64,000 bases of DNA from Sphingobium amiense (GCF_003967075.1 NZ_AP018664.1:3100001-3164000); one strand, 5' to 3'; shown: positions 1 through 9,726, numbered from the stretch's first letter. The notes: a model not told the origin generated them from the sequence alone. Numbers and translations are program-made.

Positions 1-1193
1 CCAACGGCATAACCAAGGATGGAAATCGTCAGGAGGTAAAGCGCGTAAACCTGTCCGCGCATTTCATTGGGTATGACGATGGGCAATGCGACCGGCGCCA
101 GCGCGATGGCCGATGCGAAACCGAACACCGACACGGCCGACAGCAGCAACGCGGCAGTACTGCTGGGAACGATTGATGCCAGCACGGCGGGAACGACGCC
201 AAGCAGCGTAGATCCCAGCGCGACAATGACCGATGCATCGGCACGGCCGGCCGCAGCAAGGCGATTGGTAATAGATCCGCTGATGATGAGCCCGGAAACG
301 CCGCCGATAACTACCGCGAGGCCGTAGTGCAGGCCCGCTTCCCCAGCGGTATAGCCGTAGGCCCGGATCAGATAGGTCGGCATCCATGCCAGCAGGGAAA
401 GGACGACCAGCGCACAGGCGGCGGACGCACAGAATTGCGGGAAAAGAAACGCCCGCTTTTCCATGACCAGCCGGATCGTGTCGCCAAGCGGCACGTTCGC
501 GTCGACCGCGGCGGCCCGCCGGCCCTGCCGGGGCGGCTCCTTGACGAAAAGGAAGGCGGCAGCGACTAATATTCCAGGCAGCCCCGCGACCAGGAAAGAG
601 GCCTGCCAGCCGGCGATCGTCCCCATGAAGGGGATATCAATTGCCCCAAGGCCGGTGACATAGTCGACAACCGCCCCGCCGAAGATCAACGCCAGCCCCG
701 AGCCTGCCGACCCTCCGATCGAATAGAGGGTGATGGGCAGGGCGACACGAGACGGTGGGAAATAATCAGGGATGAGCGAATTGGCAGCAGGCGAAATGCC
801 CGCCTCACCGATCCCGACACCCATCCGGGCCAGGAACAATTGGACAAAATTGCTCGACAGGCCGCACAGCGCGGTCGCTACGCTCCATGCGGCAATACTG
901 ACGCCCGCGATCAGCCGGCGGCTGAATCGGTCGGTCAACCACCCCATTGGCAGCCCGACGATCACATAGAGCAGCGTGAAGGCGAGGCCGTGAAGCAGGC
1001 TGATCTGCGTGTCGGAAAGCAGAAAATTCGCTTTCAGCGGCACGACCAGCAGCGTGAGGATCATTCGGTCGACCATGGCCAGCATGAACGCCACAACCAG
1101 CAATGCCACGACGCCCCAGGCATAAGCCTCGCTTCGCCAGGCGTAGGCCGCGCCCATATCAGCTTTCGCATTTTGCCTGTTTGCGTTCATCAT
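1..1193 (-). CDS. MFS transporter, C-terminus cut by window edge
   Basis: A continuous minus-strand frame without a stop runs off the left edge. The N-terminus begins MMNANRQNAKADMG and is followed by a hydrophobic helix and an MVDRMILTLLVVPLK segment. Next come the MFS loop 2-3 signature (GLPMGWLTDRFSRRLI) and further membrane helices, and the visible end contains PNEMRGQVYALYLL, typical of this family. About 397 residues are visible, so most of the 12-helix protein is present. It would be an inner-membrane permease for a carboxylate-type solute; the substrate cannot be read. It lies downstream of a TonB-dependent receptor on the same strand (about 90 bp gap), which suggests paired outer- and inner-membrane uptake. 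Two adjacent ATGs (ending at 1193 and 1190) are possible starts behind a GGGAAAG stretch. Confidence 0.85.
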   Translation of the reverse strand, partial: MMNANRQNAKADMGAAYAWRSEAYAWGVVALLVVAFMLAMVDRMILTLLVVPLKANFLLSDTQISLLHGLAFTLLYVIVGLPMGWLTDRFSRRLIAGVSIAAWSVATALCGLSSNFVQLFLARMGVGIGEAGISPAANSLIPDYFPPSRVALPITLYSIGGSAGSGLALIFGGAVVDYVTGLGAIDIPFMGTIAGWQASFLVAGLPGILVAAAFLFVKEPPRQGRRAAAVDANVPLGDTIRLVMEKRAFLFPQFCASAACALVVLSLLAWMPTYLIRAYGYTAGEAGLHYGLAVVIGGVSGLIISGSITNRLAAAGRADASVIVALGSTLLGVVPAVLASIVPSSTAALLLSAVSVFGFASAIALAPVALPIVIPNEMRGQVYALYLLTISILGYAV

Positions 1194-1281
1194 CTTTCCC
1201 GCATTGCCTGGGGATCAGCTTCAGAAGTCTTGGTGCCTGGGAGAAGCAGCGATGCTGCGCCCATCCTCCCAGGCAATCCGG

Positions 1282-3351
1282 TCAAAACCGAACGGTCCCC
1301 GTTGCGACGACCAGCCGCGGCTGGCCACGACGGGCCAGCAAATTATCTTCGTCAAAGGGCTGCAATTCGCTGTGATATTTCTCGTTAAAGAGATTGTCGG
1401 CGCGCAGCGCGATCTCCCAACTGTCGTCGATGGCCCCTATCGCCGCACGAGCGCCGACAATGTCGTAGGACTCCTGCCTCAGGCTGTTCGTCGCGTTCCA
1501 GAAGAAGCCGGAATTATGCACGATGTCGGTGCGCAGCGACAGCTTCAGAGTGGAGGAGAGATCGGTAGTATAGTCGATGCTCGCACCGCCGGAGAATCGC
1601 GGGGCATAGGGCACCCGGAGGCCGTCAAAGTCGCCTGCGGTAAAGTCAGATTTCATCCAGCCGCCATTGGCACTGAGGGCAAGCCCGCGCGTAGGCGTCA
1701 GGGTGAAGGAGAATTCTGCGCCCCAAGTACGCGCGTCACCGACATTGCCGATGGCCTCATTCGGCACGCCGGTTTCGTCGATCACGAGTGTTTCGAGCTG
1801 GCGGTTCTTATTCTTGATGTAGAAAGCCGCAACCTCGTAGGAAAGAAGGCCGCCTTCAGTCTGACCCTTCGCGCCAAGCTCAAGGTTCAACGCTTTTTCC
1901 GGCTTGTACGGCAGCAGCGGCGTTTCATTAAACAGTGTGAAACGTCCAGGTTCATAACCTTCCGATGCGTTGAAATACAGCATCACCGCCGGATCGACCT
2001 TGTAGGACAGGGTCAGCTTCGGAAGAATCACTGTGTCCCTGACATGCAGCCCGGTGTCGATACGGCGATTGAACCCGAAGAAGTCGTTGTGATTGACGCG
2101 CGCGCCAACCGAAGCCTCGAACGGCCCCGCCTTGTAGTTTACTGTCGCGAAACCGGCATAGGTCTGCTCAAGCGTCGTATTGTCGTGGAAGTCCGGAATG
2201 TAGAACGGCCCGCCAAAATCGACACCGAATGCTGCGTCGAGATTGAGCACAAGCGAGCGATCTCGGACGCGCGAATAATATCCGCCGACGAGCCAGTTCA
2301 GTCCCTCGGCATTGTCCGACTGGAGGCGAAGTTCCTGCGTAAAAACCTTCGTCTTGACAGGATCGGGCTGCACAGCCGTCAGGCCGTCCAAGCCGCTATA
2401 ATCCAGGTCCCAGCGGAAGCGATTCTTGCGCTCCGTATAAGATGTCAGCGACGTCAACGAGATATCGCCGAGCGTCTGTTCGATGTTGAGAATGGTGCCG
2501 AACACCCGGCGGTGGTTGAAAATATCCTGATCGAGGTCCGAGTTCAGGCGATATGCGTTGGCGGCAGGCGTAAGATAATAGTCGTTCCCGCCATTATTCA
2601 GATAGCTGTAACGAACACTCAGATTGATGTCGGTATCGTCGGAAGGCCGGAACCGCAAAGCAGCACGAACGCCCTGCTCCTTCGATTTGTCGTTGTTGAT
2701 GCCGGTGATGTTGTTTTTCAGATAGCCATCGGTCTTGTCGGTATAGGCGGACACCCGCATGGCGACCATGTCCGACAGCGGCACATTGATCGAGCCGTTA
2801 ACGTTGAAGGTCGACTGCTCACCCACTGCAATGGACGCCCTGCCCTCCAGTTCATTGGACGGCTTGCGCGTCACATATTTCACCGCACCGCCGATGGAGC
2901 TTCCGCCATAAAGGGTCCCCTGCGGCCCCTTCAGCACCTCGACGCGCTCAAGATCGACAAGGCGGCTCGCCTGGTCCGTGAAATTCTGTACGTCATCGAT
3001 GTAGAAGCCGACGCCCTGAACATTACCGAAAGAGCCGATCCCGCGAATAACCACATTGGGTTCGCTATCGCCGCGACGATTGAGAACGACATTCGGCACC
3101 GCCTGGCCGAGCTTGTCGATATTGTTGATGCCAGCCTTCTGCAGCGAACTCTCCGAGAAGGCGGAGATAGTCTCGGGCACATCAATCAGACGCTCGTTGC
3201 GCTTGCGGGCCGTGACAATGATGTCGCCCGACTCGCCGTTCGGCGTGCTCGCGGCCGCATCGGTGACTGCCTGGGCCGATGCTGTGGCGGGGACCAATTG
3301 GCCTATGAAAGCCGCACCCACCAGCAGACCCCATTTCGACGAATTGATCAT
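1282..3351 (-). CDS. TonB-dependent outer-membrane receptor
   Basis: This is a 689-aa outer-membrane beta-barrel receptor that would take up a substrate using TonB energy. It starts with a signal peptide (about residues 1-27, ending ATASAQA). The plug domain has the IIVTARKR start, the RGIGSFG motif and the ERVEVLKGPQGTLYGG stretch that marks TonB receptors. A long barrel region follows and ends in an aromatic C-terminus (TGTVRF), the normal BAM recognition end. The length is normal for sphingomonad catabolic receptors. Two copies of the cluster's TTACCGNTCCGTAA-like operator lie about 60-100 bp upstream, and an MFS gene follows on the same strand. The substrate is unknown; neighbouring genes suggest an organic catabolic substrate rather than iron. 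Confidence 0.93.
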   Translation of the reverse strand: MINSSKWGLLVGAAFIGQLVPATASAQAVTDAAASTPNGESGDIIVTARKRNERLIDVPETISAFSESSLQKAGINNIDKLGQAVPNVVLNRRGDSEPNVVIRGIGSFGNVQGVGFYIDDVQNFTDQASRLVDLERVEVLKGPQGTLYGGSSIGGAVKYVTRKPSNELEGRASIAVGEQSTFNVNGSINVPLSDMVAMRVSAYTDKTDGYLKNNITGINNDKSKEQGVRAALRFRPSDDTDINLSVRYSYLNNGGNDYYLTPAANAYRLNSDLDQDIFNHRRVFGTILNIEQTLGDISLTSLTSYTERKNRFRWDLDYSGLDGLTAVQPDPVKTKVFTQELRLQSDNAEGLNWLVGGYYSRVRDRSLVLNLDAAFGVDFGGPFYIPDFHDNTTLEQTYAGFATVNYKAGPFEASVGARVNHNDFFGFNRRIDTGLHVRDTVILPKLTLSYKVDPAVMLYFNASEGYEPGRFTLFNETPLLPYKPEKALNLELGAKGQTEGGLLSYEVAAFYIKNKNRQLETLVIDETGVPNEAIGNVGDARTWGAEFSFTLTPTRGLALSANGGWMKSDFTAGDFDGLRVPYAPRFSGGASIDYTTDLSSTLKLSLRTDIVHNSGFFWNATNSLRQESYDIVGARAAIGAIDDSWEIALRADNLFNEKYHSELQPFDEDNLLARRGQPRLVVATGTVRF

Positions 3352-3413
3352 CCCGATCCCCTTCTATTCGGAAGTTTCAGTTAGCGGAGGTAACAACCAC
3401 CCACATCGCGCCA

Positions 3414-3452
3414 TTACCGATCCGCATTATTATGGGCATTACCGTTCCGTAA
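3414..3452. promoter_or_regulatory. Two copies of the shared operator motif upstream of the receptor gene
   Basis: TTACCGATCCGCAT at 3414-3427 and TTACCGTTCCGTAA at 3439-3452 match the motif found across this cluster. They are 25 bp apart, start to start, and lie 60-100 bp upstream of the receptor start at 3351. The 3353-3706 stretch holds no convincing gene; these sites are its only clear content. The binding protein is not shown by the sequence; a TetR-type regulator is my inference. Confidence 0.6.
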
Positions 3453-3706
3453 GTCAACGGCGATATTGCATCGTCGGCCCCATTTATGAGGGCGCGGTCG
3501 CCAAAGCAGCCCCGAGGCTGCCAGCGGCTTCTCGACGGTGGTTGAACGAACGGGGGGGCAGCGACGGTCGCAGGCGGCGGCGGGTTCGTTCCGCAAGCAC
3601 GTGTCACAGTCGGCATCGGTGATCGTCAAAGGCGACGTCGGCGGAGAGCGGTGCATCTCTCGGCCAACGCGAAGTCATGCAGTCCCGCGTGGCGCGGTCA
3701 GCGGCC

Positions 3707-4426
3707 CTAGTCGTCAGCAGTATTTTTGCGGAGAGACGATATCAGCGGCGTGAGTGCGTCCGGATTGTGCATCAGCGGATCGACGATGTTCGCGAGCAGC
3801 ACGCGGGTTCTCCCCCGGCTCTTCGCGACATAGGCATGCGGAATTTCCGCGTTGAAGAGCGTGCTGCCACCGACGCCCAGTTCCACGGGCGGGCGGTCAA
3901 CAAAATACAGCAAGAGGGCGCCGGACAGAACATAGCAAAGTTCGGTGCCTTCATGCCCACGCAGCCCGCCCGCCTCTTCGACGGTCCGGCTGCCAATATC
4001 GAAGATCACCGGCTGGATATGACGGCGGAGCCTGCTGTCTGTGTGCGGGATTGTATAGACATTGCCGTTGACTTCGATCCGCTCACCCTCGCCCGACGCT
4101 GCCACGCTGATCTGCGATCCCTGAATCTGCAAAGGCAGGTCCGCGGTGAGGTCGGCCCAGCTCATACGCAAGCCGTAGAGAAGCTTCAGCACGAGCGGCA
4201 TGGTCGGGGCCATGCGGTTATTCTCGATCCTGGAAAGCGTCGCGGCCGGAATGCCGGTCAGGCGATGCGCTGCGTTGAGGGACATTCCCAGCGCCTCGCG
4301 ATGCTCGCGAATCCGCTGACCCAGCCGCGCATTGATATCCTGCGCCCCGGCATCGCGGCGCCACGCGCTACGCTCCGCGGCGACACCGTCTTCCTTGGGT
4401 TCCCGGTCGGCTTCGTTGAAAGACAT
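3707..4426 (-). CDS. XRE-family regulator with C-terminal cupin domain
   Basis: This 239-aa cytoplasmic DNA-binding regulator has a helix-turn-helix at about residues 35-90 (LGQRIREHREALGMSLNAA, then GIPAATLSRIENNRMAPTMP). A cupin domain follows at about residues 150-225 (GHEGTELCYVLSGALLLYFV, with a later IPHAYVAKS strand). Such XRE-cupin proteins usually sense a small-molecule ligand through the cupin and control neighbouring catabolic genes. The spacer upstream has spaced GGATATCA repeats, a candidate autoregulatory site, and a copy of the cluster motif about 120 bp upstream. The ATG ending at 4426 follows GAGGTTAGGCAG. The gene sits between a receptor and a thiolase gene, all on the minus strand. 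Confidence 0.88.
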   Translation of the reverse strand: MSFNEADREPKEDGVAAERSAWRRDAGAQDINARLGQRIREHREALGMSLNAAHRLTGIPAATLSRIENNRMAPTMPLVLKLLYGLRMSWADLTADLPLQIQGSQISVAASGEGERIEVNGNVYTIPHTDSRLRRHIQPVIFDIGSRTVEEAGGLRGHEGTELCYVLSGALLLYFVDRPPVELGVGGSTLFNAEIPHAYVAKSRGRTRVLLANIVDPLMHNPDALTPLISSLRKNTADD

Positions 4427-4442
4427 CTGCCTAACCTCGGCC

Positions 4443-4478
4443 GGATATCAAACGAATGGATATCATAGGGGCATATCA
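4443..4478. promoter_or_regulatory. Direct GGATATCA repeats upstream of the XRE-cupin gene
   Basis: GGATATCA occurs at 4443-4450 and 4459-4466, exactly 16 bp apart, and a variant GCATATCA lies at 4471-4478. Each contains or resembles the palindrome GATATC. The position just upstream of the regulator start (4426) fits an autoregulatory operator. This is pattern evidence only. Confidence 0.4.
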
Positions 4479-4545
4479 CGCAAGTTCATCGCCATCACCT
4501 AGCAGGCCGTCGCGCAACTGACGAGGAGAATTCGACCATATAACA

Positions 4546-4556
4546 ACCGATCCGTA
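4546..4556. promoter_or_regulatory. Core of the shared operator motif
   Basis: ACCGATCCGTA is the 11-bp core of the TTACCGATCCGTAA motif, with both flanks degraded. It lies about 120 bp upstream of the XRE-cupin gene, in the intergenic gap between that gene and the end of the thiolase gene. Confidence 0.45.
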
Positions 4557-4690
4557 CAACAAGACTGACGTCACGCGGGCCCGGCGTGGGCGATTGCGCC
4601 CGGACAGGGCACCCGGACCAGTCGTTCCAGTTCACCAAAGCAACTGGCGGCCACCTTGGCGAAGCGACCGCCGATACGCCGCCTCCCTGC

Positions 4691-5887
4691 TCAATAGACC
4701 TCGAACAGCCCAGCCGCGCCCATGCCACCGCCCACGCACATGGTCACGACGACATATTTCACGCCCCGGCGCTTACCCTCGATCAGGGCATGGCCGACCA
4801 TGCGTGCGCCCGACATGCCATAGGGATGGCCGATCGAAATGGCGCCGCCATTGACGTTGAGCCGCTCGTCGGGAATGCCGAGCTTATCGCGGGAGTAGAT
4901 GACCTGGCAGGCAAAGGCTTCATTCAGTTCCCAAAGGCCGATGTCATCCATCGACAATCCATTGGCCTTGAGGAGCTTCGGCACGGCATAGATCGGGCCG
5001 ATTCCCATTTCCTCCGGCTCCAGACCGGCGACAGCCACGCCCCGATAGGCGCCCAGCGGCTGCAGGCCGCGTCGCTCGGCATCCTTCGCCTCCATCAGAA
5101 TGCATGCCGAGGCACCGTCCGATAGCTGGGACGCGTTGCCCGCGGTGATGTACCTGCCCTCTTTCACCTGCTGGCCGTTCCTGAAGACGGGTGCGAGCGC
5201 AGACAGGCTTGCGAGCGTCGTCTCCGGGCGGTTGCCCTCATCGGCGGCCAGTGTCACGGCGTGTTCCGAAACTTCCCCGCTCTCCTTGTTGACCACAGCC
5301 ATTGTCGTAGTCATCGCTGCGATTTCAGCGTCGAATCGGCCGGCCGCCTGGGCCGCTGCAGTGCGCGCTTGTGATTGCGCGGCATAGGCGTCCTGAGACT
5401 CGCGGCTGACGCCATATCTTTCCGACACGATTTCAGCCGTCTCCAGCATCGTCATGTAAAGGCTTGGCTTGTTTTCCATCAGCCAGGAATCGGGCTGTAC
5501 GAACGCCTTCGGCACCTGATTGGTGGAAATCGAATCGACTCCGCCGGCGACCGCAACGGCCATGCCGTCGACGATGATCTGCTTAGCCGCGGTCGCGATC
5601 GCCATCATGCCCGAGGCGCATTGGCGATCGAGCGACTGGCCCGACACAGTCACCGGCAGGCCGGCGCGGATCAGGCTCTGACGCGCCACGTTCATGAATG
5701 CAGTGCCATGCTGGAGCGCGCACCCCATCACGACATCTTCGATCTCCGCAGGGTCTATTCGCGCCCGCTGGACGGCATGGCTGATCGCGTGCCCGGCCAA
5801 AGTCGGCGCCGGCGTATTGTTGAAGGCGCCGCGATATGCTTTGCCGATCGGCGTGCGTGCCGTCGAAACGATAACAGCTTCTCTCAT
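4691..5887 (-). CDS. Thiolase family protein (acetyl-CoA acyltransferase)
   Basis: This 398-aa cytoplasmic thiolase would cleave a 3-ketoacyl-CoA with CoA, or run the reverse condensation. The start is set at [20 protein letters not shown], the usual thiolase N-terminus; the frame is open for 32 codons further upstream but without family similarity. Key motifs are the nucleophilic cysteine in [12 protein letters not shown] (about residue 90), the GGVDSIS loop, [20 protein letters not shown] with the catalytic histidine, and the C-terminal [13 protein letters not shown] with the second cysteine. Length and motifs are complete. A perfect copy of the cluster operator lies about 80 bp upstream. 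It probably supplies the last beta-oxidation-like step of the pathway that also uses the acyl-CoA dehydrogenase at 11676. Confidence 0.95.
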   Translation of the reverse strand: MREAVIVSTARTPIGKAYRGAFNNTPAPTLAGHAISHAVQRARIDPAEIEDVVMGCALQHGTAFMNVARQSLIRAGLPVTVSGQSLDRQCASGMMAIATAAKQIIVDGMAVAVAGGVDSISTNQVPKAFVQPDSWLMENKPSLYMTMLETAEIVSERYGVSRESQDAYAAQSQARTAAAQAAGRFDAEIAAMTTTMAVVNKESGEVSEHAVTLAADEGNRPETTLASLSALAPVFRNGQQVKEGRYITAGNASQLSDGASACILMEAKDAERRGLQPLGAYRGVAVAGLEPEEMGIGPIYAVPKLLKANGLSMDDIGLWELNEAFACQVIYSRDKLGIPDERLNVNGGAISIGHPYGMSGARMVGHALIEGKRRGVKYVVVTMCVGGGMGAAGLFEVY

Positions 5888-5963
5888 AGCGTCATATTCT
5901 TCACTTGATGTCCTCCAACCCTCCGTAGCGACAGGATCGATCCCGGCGCGAGCGAAGCAATTC

Positions 5964-5977
5964 TTACCGATCCGTAA
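5964..5977. promoter_or_regulatory. Perfect copy of the shared operator (TTACCGATCCGTAA)
   Basis: The exact consensus 14-mer sits about 77 bp upstream of the thiolase start at 5887 and just beyond the hairpin terminator of the receptor operon to its right. It is identical to the copy at 18244-18257, more than 12 kb away. Confidence 0.65.
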
Positions 5978-5983
5978 TAGCAA

Positions 5984-6018
5984 AGCTCACCGAAGGCAAC
6001 AACTGCCTTCGGTGAGCT
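5984..6018 (-). terminator. Hairpin terminator of the receptor transcript
   Basis: A 15-bp perfect stem (AGCTCACCGAAGGCA at 5984-5998 and its complement at 6004-6018) encloses a 5-base loop. Read on the minus strand it is followed by TTTG, a short T-run. It lies about 135 bp after the stop of the receptor gene at 6155 and before the thiolase promoter, as expected for a factor-independent terminator separating two transcripts. Confidence 0.7.
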
Positions 6019-6154
6019 CGCTTGTCTGCGACACGTCAGAAGTCGGGTCTGAGACACGCCACGGCGCGGCTGGGGCGCCGGGCATGCCGCCTGAGCTGAA
6101 GCGACGATAATTCCCGATCAGTTATCGACGCACCCACGAAGAATCTCAGGCGCA

Positions 6155-8389
6155 TCAGAAATGATAGCGAAGCTCGACACCATAGGTCCGTGGCGGATCG
6201 TAACTTCCGGAAATCGGGAACCCGGCCAGCCCGGACCCGACGACGGACGAGGCCTTCGTACGTTTGTTGCCGATGTTACGGACATAACCCTGAAGCGACC
6301 AGTTGCCAGACTCGGGCTTGAACGTCACAAAGGCATTATATTTCTCGTATGCCGCTTGCCCGACAAAAGCCTGATTTAACGGCGTGAAGTAGTAGTTATC
6401 GACGATATAGGCTTCACCCCGCAGCGTCAGTTCTCCGAAAGGCAGGGGGGCTGCATATTGGGCGCTCAGCGAGATGGAATAATCCGGCGACTGATTGAGC
6501 TTATTGCCGCTGAGATCGAACGCGAGCGGGTCACCCGGACATTGCGGCACCGCAGGTCCGCCCGGGCGCGCCGGGTCCTGATTGCAGAAATCCGTGTACT
6601 TGCTGTGCAGCAAAGCCAAATTCGCCGCAAGTTCCAATCCTTGAACCGGCATGGCCGTGACATCGAACTCGGCGCCATAAAGCTTGGCGCGCGCCGCATT
6701 GTCGACGACGATCAGCGCCCCGAGAACCTTTGAAACCTGCAGATCTTTGTAATCATATGCAAATACGGAGACGTTCGTCCGCAAGCGGCGGTCGAACCAC
6801 TCGGCCTTGATGCCCGCTTCATAGTCGGTCAGATTCTCCGGATTGAACGGTGCCTGAAGGCCGCCAAGGTTGAAGCCGCCGCTCTTGAAGCCCTGCGAGA
6901 AGGTCGCGTAGAGGAAGACATTGTCAGTCGGCTTGAACTCCAGGCTCACACGCGGCGTGAAATCGCTCCACCTCTTAGATCCTGAGTTGGTGAACAGCGG
7001 TCCCGGCGCGATCGTTCCCGTAAACGGCGTCACGGTATCGAACGCAAGCCCCTCATCGAGGGTCTTCTTCTCGCTGCTGTAGCGCCCGCCGACAACGATC
7101 GAAAGGCCGTCAACGATTTCAAAGTCCGCCTGGCCGAACACTGCATAGGCGTTGGTGCCGTAATTGCCCTCGATATAATAGCCCTGCACATATCCCGGCG
7201 GCCCAAAATACAGAGCCTGGTCAAGTGGGATCGCGAGCGAGCCGTTGCCGCGCTCACGGAAATAATAGGCGCCGACAAGCCAGTGGCCTCGCCCATATTC
7301 ACCCTGCAGGCGAAGCTCCTGGCTGTATTGCTTGGAGGCTTCCCGGATGTCGTAGATCGCAAGATCCAGGTTCGACATGTCATAGTCGGTCACGGTGCGC
7401 GTATCGAGATGCCGGTAAGCGGAAATCGACGTGAGCGTGGCCCAACCCATATCCACGTTGAGGGTCGCCGACATGCCGGTGGTTATGCGGTCGGTCTTCG
7501 ACGGAATATTTCCCGAAGTATCGTAGGTGTTTTCAAGCACGACGCCGCCCTGCGCGTTCGCAAAGGGCGTGACGAACGGGCTGCCCTGGCCGAAATAATT
7601 CCATCCACCGCTGTGGTCATGCTGTTCCGAATGATCGACCGCGAGAATGATGTTGGCTTCAGGCGAGAAGTCATATTTCAGCTTGCCCCGGACACCCCAA
7701 GTATCTTGATCATCGACTGCGCCGCCCGCAGTTATATTGCGGCCAAAACCGCCGCGCGACACGACCTGACCGGCCACGCGCGCAGAAAGATTCTCCGCGA
7801 TCGGACCGCCTACCGCAGCTTCGCCCTTCCGCAGATCATAGTTGCCGATGGTTCCGCTGATATAGCCGTCGAGCGTGTCGGTAGGGTCTCTTGTCAGAAC
7901 ATTGATTGCACCAGCTGTGGCGTTACGTCCGTATAACGTCCCTTGAGGGCCGCGCACGACTTCCACCCGGTCGACGTCGAAAAAGCTCGCCATCGTCGAT
8001 TGCGGCCGGCTCAGATAGGCGCCATCGAGGTGAAACGCGACCCGCGCCTCGGAACTTGGCGCAATGGCGTCGTCACCAATGCCGCGAATGCTGACCCGCG
8101 CCGATCCGTTATAGGTTCCGAAATTGACGTTCGGCACTGCCGCAGCGAGCGCCTGAACATTGTCGATCTGACGGGCGGCAAGCACGTCCCCGCCCAGGGC
8201 GGCGATGGACAAAGGCGTCGTCTGCACATTTTCAGAGCGGTGCTGGGCAGTCACGACGATTTCGTCGAGGGCCGCAGCCTCTGGTCCGTCTGTGCCCGCT
8301 GCCGCAGTTTGTGCCATCGCCGGCGCCGCCATGGCCACGGCCGCAAGGCAAGAAACGGATGAAACCAGATCCCAGAACAGCTTGTTCAA
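6155..8389 (-). CDS. TonB-dependent outer-membrane receptor
   Basis: This 744-aa outer-membrane receptor has a signal peptide (about residues 1-26, ending APAMAQ). The plug starts at DEIVVTAQHRSENVQ and contains VSIRGIGDDAIAP and the DRVEVVRGPQGTLYGRNAT stretch. A full-length barrel ends YGVELRYHF. It is the last gene of a minus-strand run with an SnoaL-like and an NmrA-like gene just upstream (24-bp gap to the latter), so the three are probably one operon ended by the hairpin at 5984-6018. The receptor resembles those in sphingomonad catabolic clusters. The ligand is unknown. Confidence 0.93.
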   Translation of the reverse strand: MNKLFWDLVSSVSCLAAVAMAAPAMAQTAAAGTDGPEAAALDEIVVTAQHRSENVQTTPLSIAALGGDVLAARQIDNVQALAAAVPNVNFGTYNGSARVSIRGIGDDAIAPSSEARVAFHLDGAYLSRPQSTMASFFDVDRVEVVRGPQGTLYGRNATAGAINVLTRDPTDTLDGYISGTIGNYDLRKGEAAVGGPIAENLSARVAGQVVSRGGFGRNITAGGAVDDQDTWGVRGKLKYDFSPEANIILAVDHSEQHDHSGGWNYFGQGSPFVTPFANAQGGVVLENTYDTSGNIPSKTDRITTGMSATLNVDMGWATLTSISAYRHLDTRTVTDYDMSNLDLAIYDIREASKQYSQELRLQGEYGRGHWLVGAYYFRERGNGSLAIPLDQALYFGPPGYVQGYYIEGNYGTNAYAVFGQADFEIVDGLSIVVGGRYSSEKKTLDEGLAFDTVTPFTGTIAPGPLFTNSGSKRWSDFTPRVSLEFKPTDNVFLYATFSQGFKSGGFNLGGLQAPFNPENLTDYEAGIKAEWFDRRLRTNVSVFAYDYKDLQVSKVLGALIVVDNAARAKLYGAEFDVTAMPVQGLELAANLALLHSKYTDFCNQDPARPGGPAVPQCPGDPLAFDLSGNKLNQSPDYSISLSAQYAAPLPFGELTLRGEAYIVDNYYFTPLNQAFVGQAAYEKYNAFVTFKPESGNWSLQGYVRNIGNKRTKASSVVGSGLAGFPISGSYDPPRTYGVELRYHF

Positions 8390-8413
8390 TCTACCCTCCC
8401 ATATGAACTATCA

Positions 8414-9259
8414 CTATTGTTTCCAGCTTGCCTTGTGCGCTGCGGCGAAGCTGCTGAACGATTGCGCCGGCCTGCCCGTAAGCTTTTCGACGGCGTCGGT
8501 GGTTCTTGCTTCGCTCCCTCCGGCGAGAAAGCCGTCGAGCTGCGCCAGGATCTGGGCGTAGCCCTCGTCCAGACCGAACTCGGTGAATTTCCGGGCCAGG
8601 TCCTGCGGGGCGAGCCGCACATGCCTGATCTGCCGTCCGGCCTGGGCGGATATGATCCCCGCCACTTCATCGTAGCTGTGGCTGGCGGGTCCGGTCAGAA
8701 TCACTCCGTCGTTCAATGGCTGGTCCGCGCAGAGGCAGGCGACGGCGATTTTCGCGATATCCGCAGCGCCGATGAACGCGATGGCGGCATCGCCGGTGGC
8801 CGAGTAGAGGCTGTTCTCCCGCCGGATCGTCTCGGCATGATGCGCTTCGGTGAAGTTCTGGAAGAACCAGGAAGGGCGCATCACGGCCCATTCGGGCGCA
8901 TTGTCCGCCAAGAAACGATGGACCCCGCCCAGCACCGGGCCGTCGATCGGAATCGCGGAGGAACTCAACAGAACGAAGCGCCTTACGCCCTTGTCCACTG
9001 CCCTATTGATGAAGGTCGACATGACCGGCAGGGGATCGGGAACGCCGACAGGCGCGACCAGATAGACCCCGTCCACATCCGTCAGCGCCGCGTCGAAACT
9101 GCTCTCGTCCATCCAGTCGAACTGCACTCCAGTGTCGGTCTGCGGAGGCTTCCGCGCCGCAATCCGGCAGGCGACGCCGCGCTCGCGCAGACCTTCCACG
9201 ACATTGCGGCCGGTCTTTCCAGTGCCGCCGGTGACCAGGACTTTCGTTGCCGCCGCCAT
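8414..9259 (-). CDS. NmrA-like NAD(P)-binding protein
   Basis: This 281-aa atypical short-chain-dehydrogenase-like protein starts with a Rossmann loop (KVLVTGGTGKTGRNVVEGLR) and has an MRPSWFFQNF segment typical of the NmrA/NAD(P)H-binding family. Such proteins are quinone-type oxidoreductases or redox sensors. I set the start at the ATG ending at 9259 because GGAGG precedes it by 9 bases. An in-frame TTG two codons earlier, overlapping the stop of the upstream gene, is too close to that ribosome binding site. It is tightly linked to the SnoaL-like gene. The substrate is not identifiable. Confidence 0.85.
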   Translation of the reverse strand: MAAATKVLVTGGTGKTGRNVVEGLRERGVACRIAARKPPQTDTGVQFDWMDESSFDAALTDVDGVYLVAPVGVPDPLPVMSTFINRAVDKGVRRFVLLSSSAIPIDGPVLGGVHRFLADNAPEWAVMRPSWFFQNFTEAHHAETIRRENSLYSATGDAAIAFIGAADIAKIAVACLCADQPLNDGVILTGPASHSYDEVAGIISAQAGRQIRHVRLAPQDLARKFTEFGLDEGYAQILAQLDGFLAGGSEARTTDAVEKLTGRPAQSFSSFAAAHKASWKQ

Positions 9260-9261
9260 CG

Positions 9262-9726
9262 TCAATTCCCTCCCGCCGAGAAGGCATCCGCCAGCGCATC
9301 CGCCCCGCCAAAGGTTTCGATGGCCACGAGCGGGTTCCAGAAGTCGCGGTAAAGCACCAGCTTTCCGGCTTCATTGACCCGCATGAAGCCGACATAATGC
9401 TGGTTATAGGGGCGTCCCGTCGGTAGCGCGGTGGCCTTGCAACGTATCTCGACAAAGGCTTCAGTGCCTTCGGCATTCGGGATAAGCCCGACAATGTTGA
9501 ATTCGCTGATATCGAATCGTTCGGGAAAGCCGCTCATATATTCGGCAATGGCCTGCTTGCCCACGACCTGCTTTTTGTAGCCGGGCGGGGAATAGGGGTG
9601 CTCAAACACGCCCTCATCAGCCCACAGATCCAGCCATCCCGCCATGTCCTTGGTCAGGATCATATTTGTGTACTGCTCCATCAAGGCCGGTAGGTCGGAA
9701 TATTGTCCCGTCTCAGTTCTGCTCAT
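9262..9726 (-). CDS. SnoaL-like / NTF2-fold protein
   Basis: This 154-aa small protein of the nuclear transport factor 2-like fold contains YTNMILTKDMAGWLDLWADE near residue 20 and a VFEHPYSPPGYKKQVVGKQAI segment, the usual start of SnoaL-like domains. These act as small isomerases, dehydratases or polyketide-type cyclases, or as unknown accessory proteins. The gene is the first of the operon that continues into the NmrA-like protein and the receptor. It is divergent from the TetR gene at 9889, and the intergenic gap has repeated CGTTAC elements that could control both. Confidence 0.8.
   Translation of the reverse strand: MSRTETGQYSDLPALMEQYTNMILTKDMAGWLDLWADEGVFEHPYSPPGYKKQVVGKQAIAEYMSGFPERFDISEFNIVGLIPNAEGTEAFVEIRCKATALPTGRPYNQHYVGFMRVNEAGKLVLYRDFWNPLVAIETFGGADALADAFSAGGN

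Noticed and set aside
1204..3384. 726-codon open frame on the plus strand
   Set aside because: It lies opposite the TonB receptor gene, has no domain pattern and no ribosome binding site. It is an antisense shadow of high-GC coding sequence.
5888..5983. N-terminal extension of the thiolase
   Set aside because: It overlaps the shared operator site and lacks thiolase similarity. The family N-terminus begins at the ATG ending at 5887.
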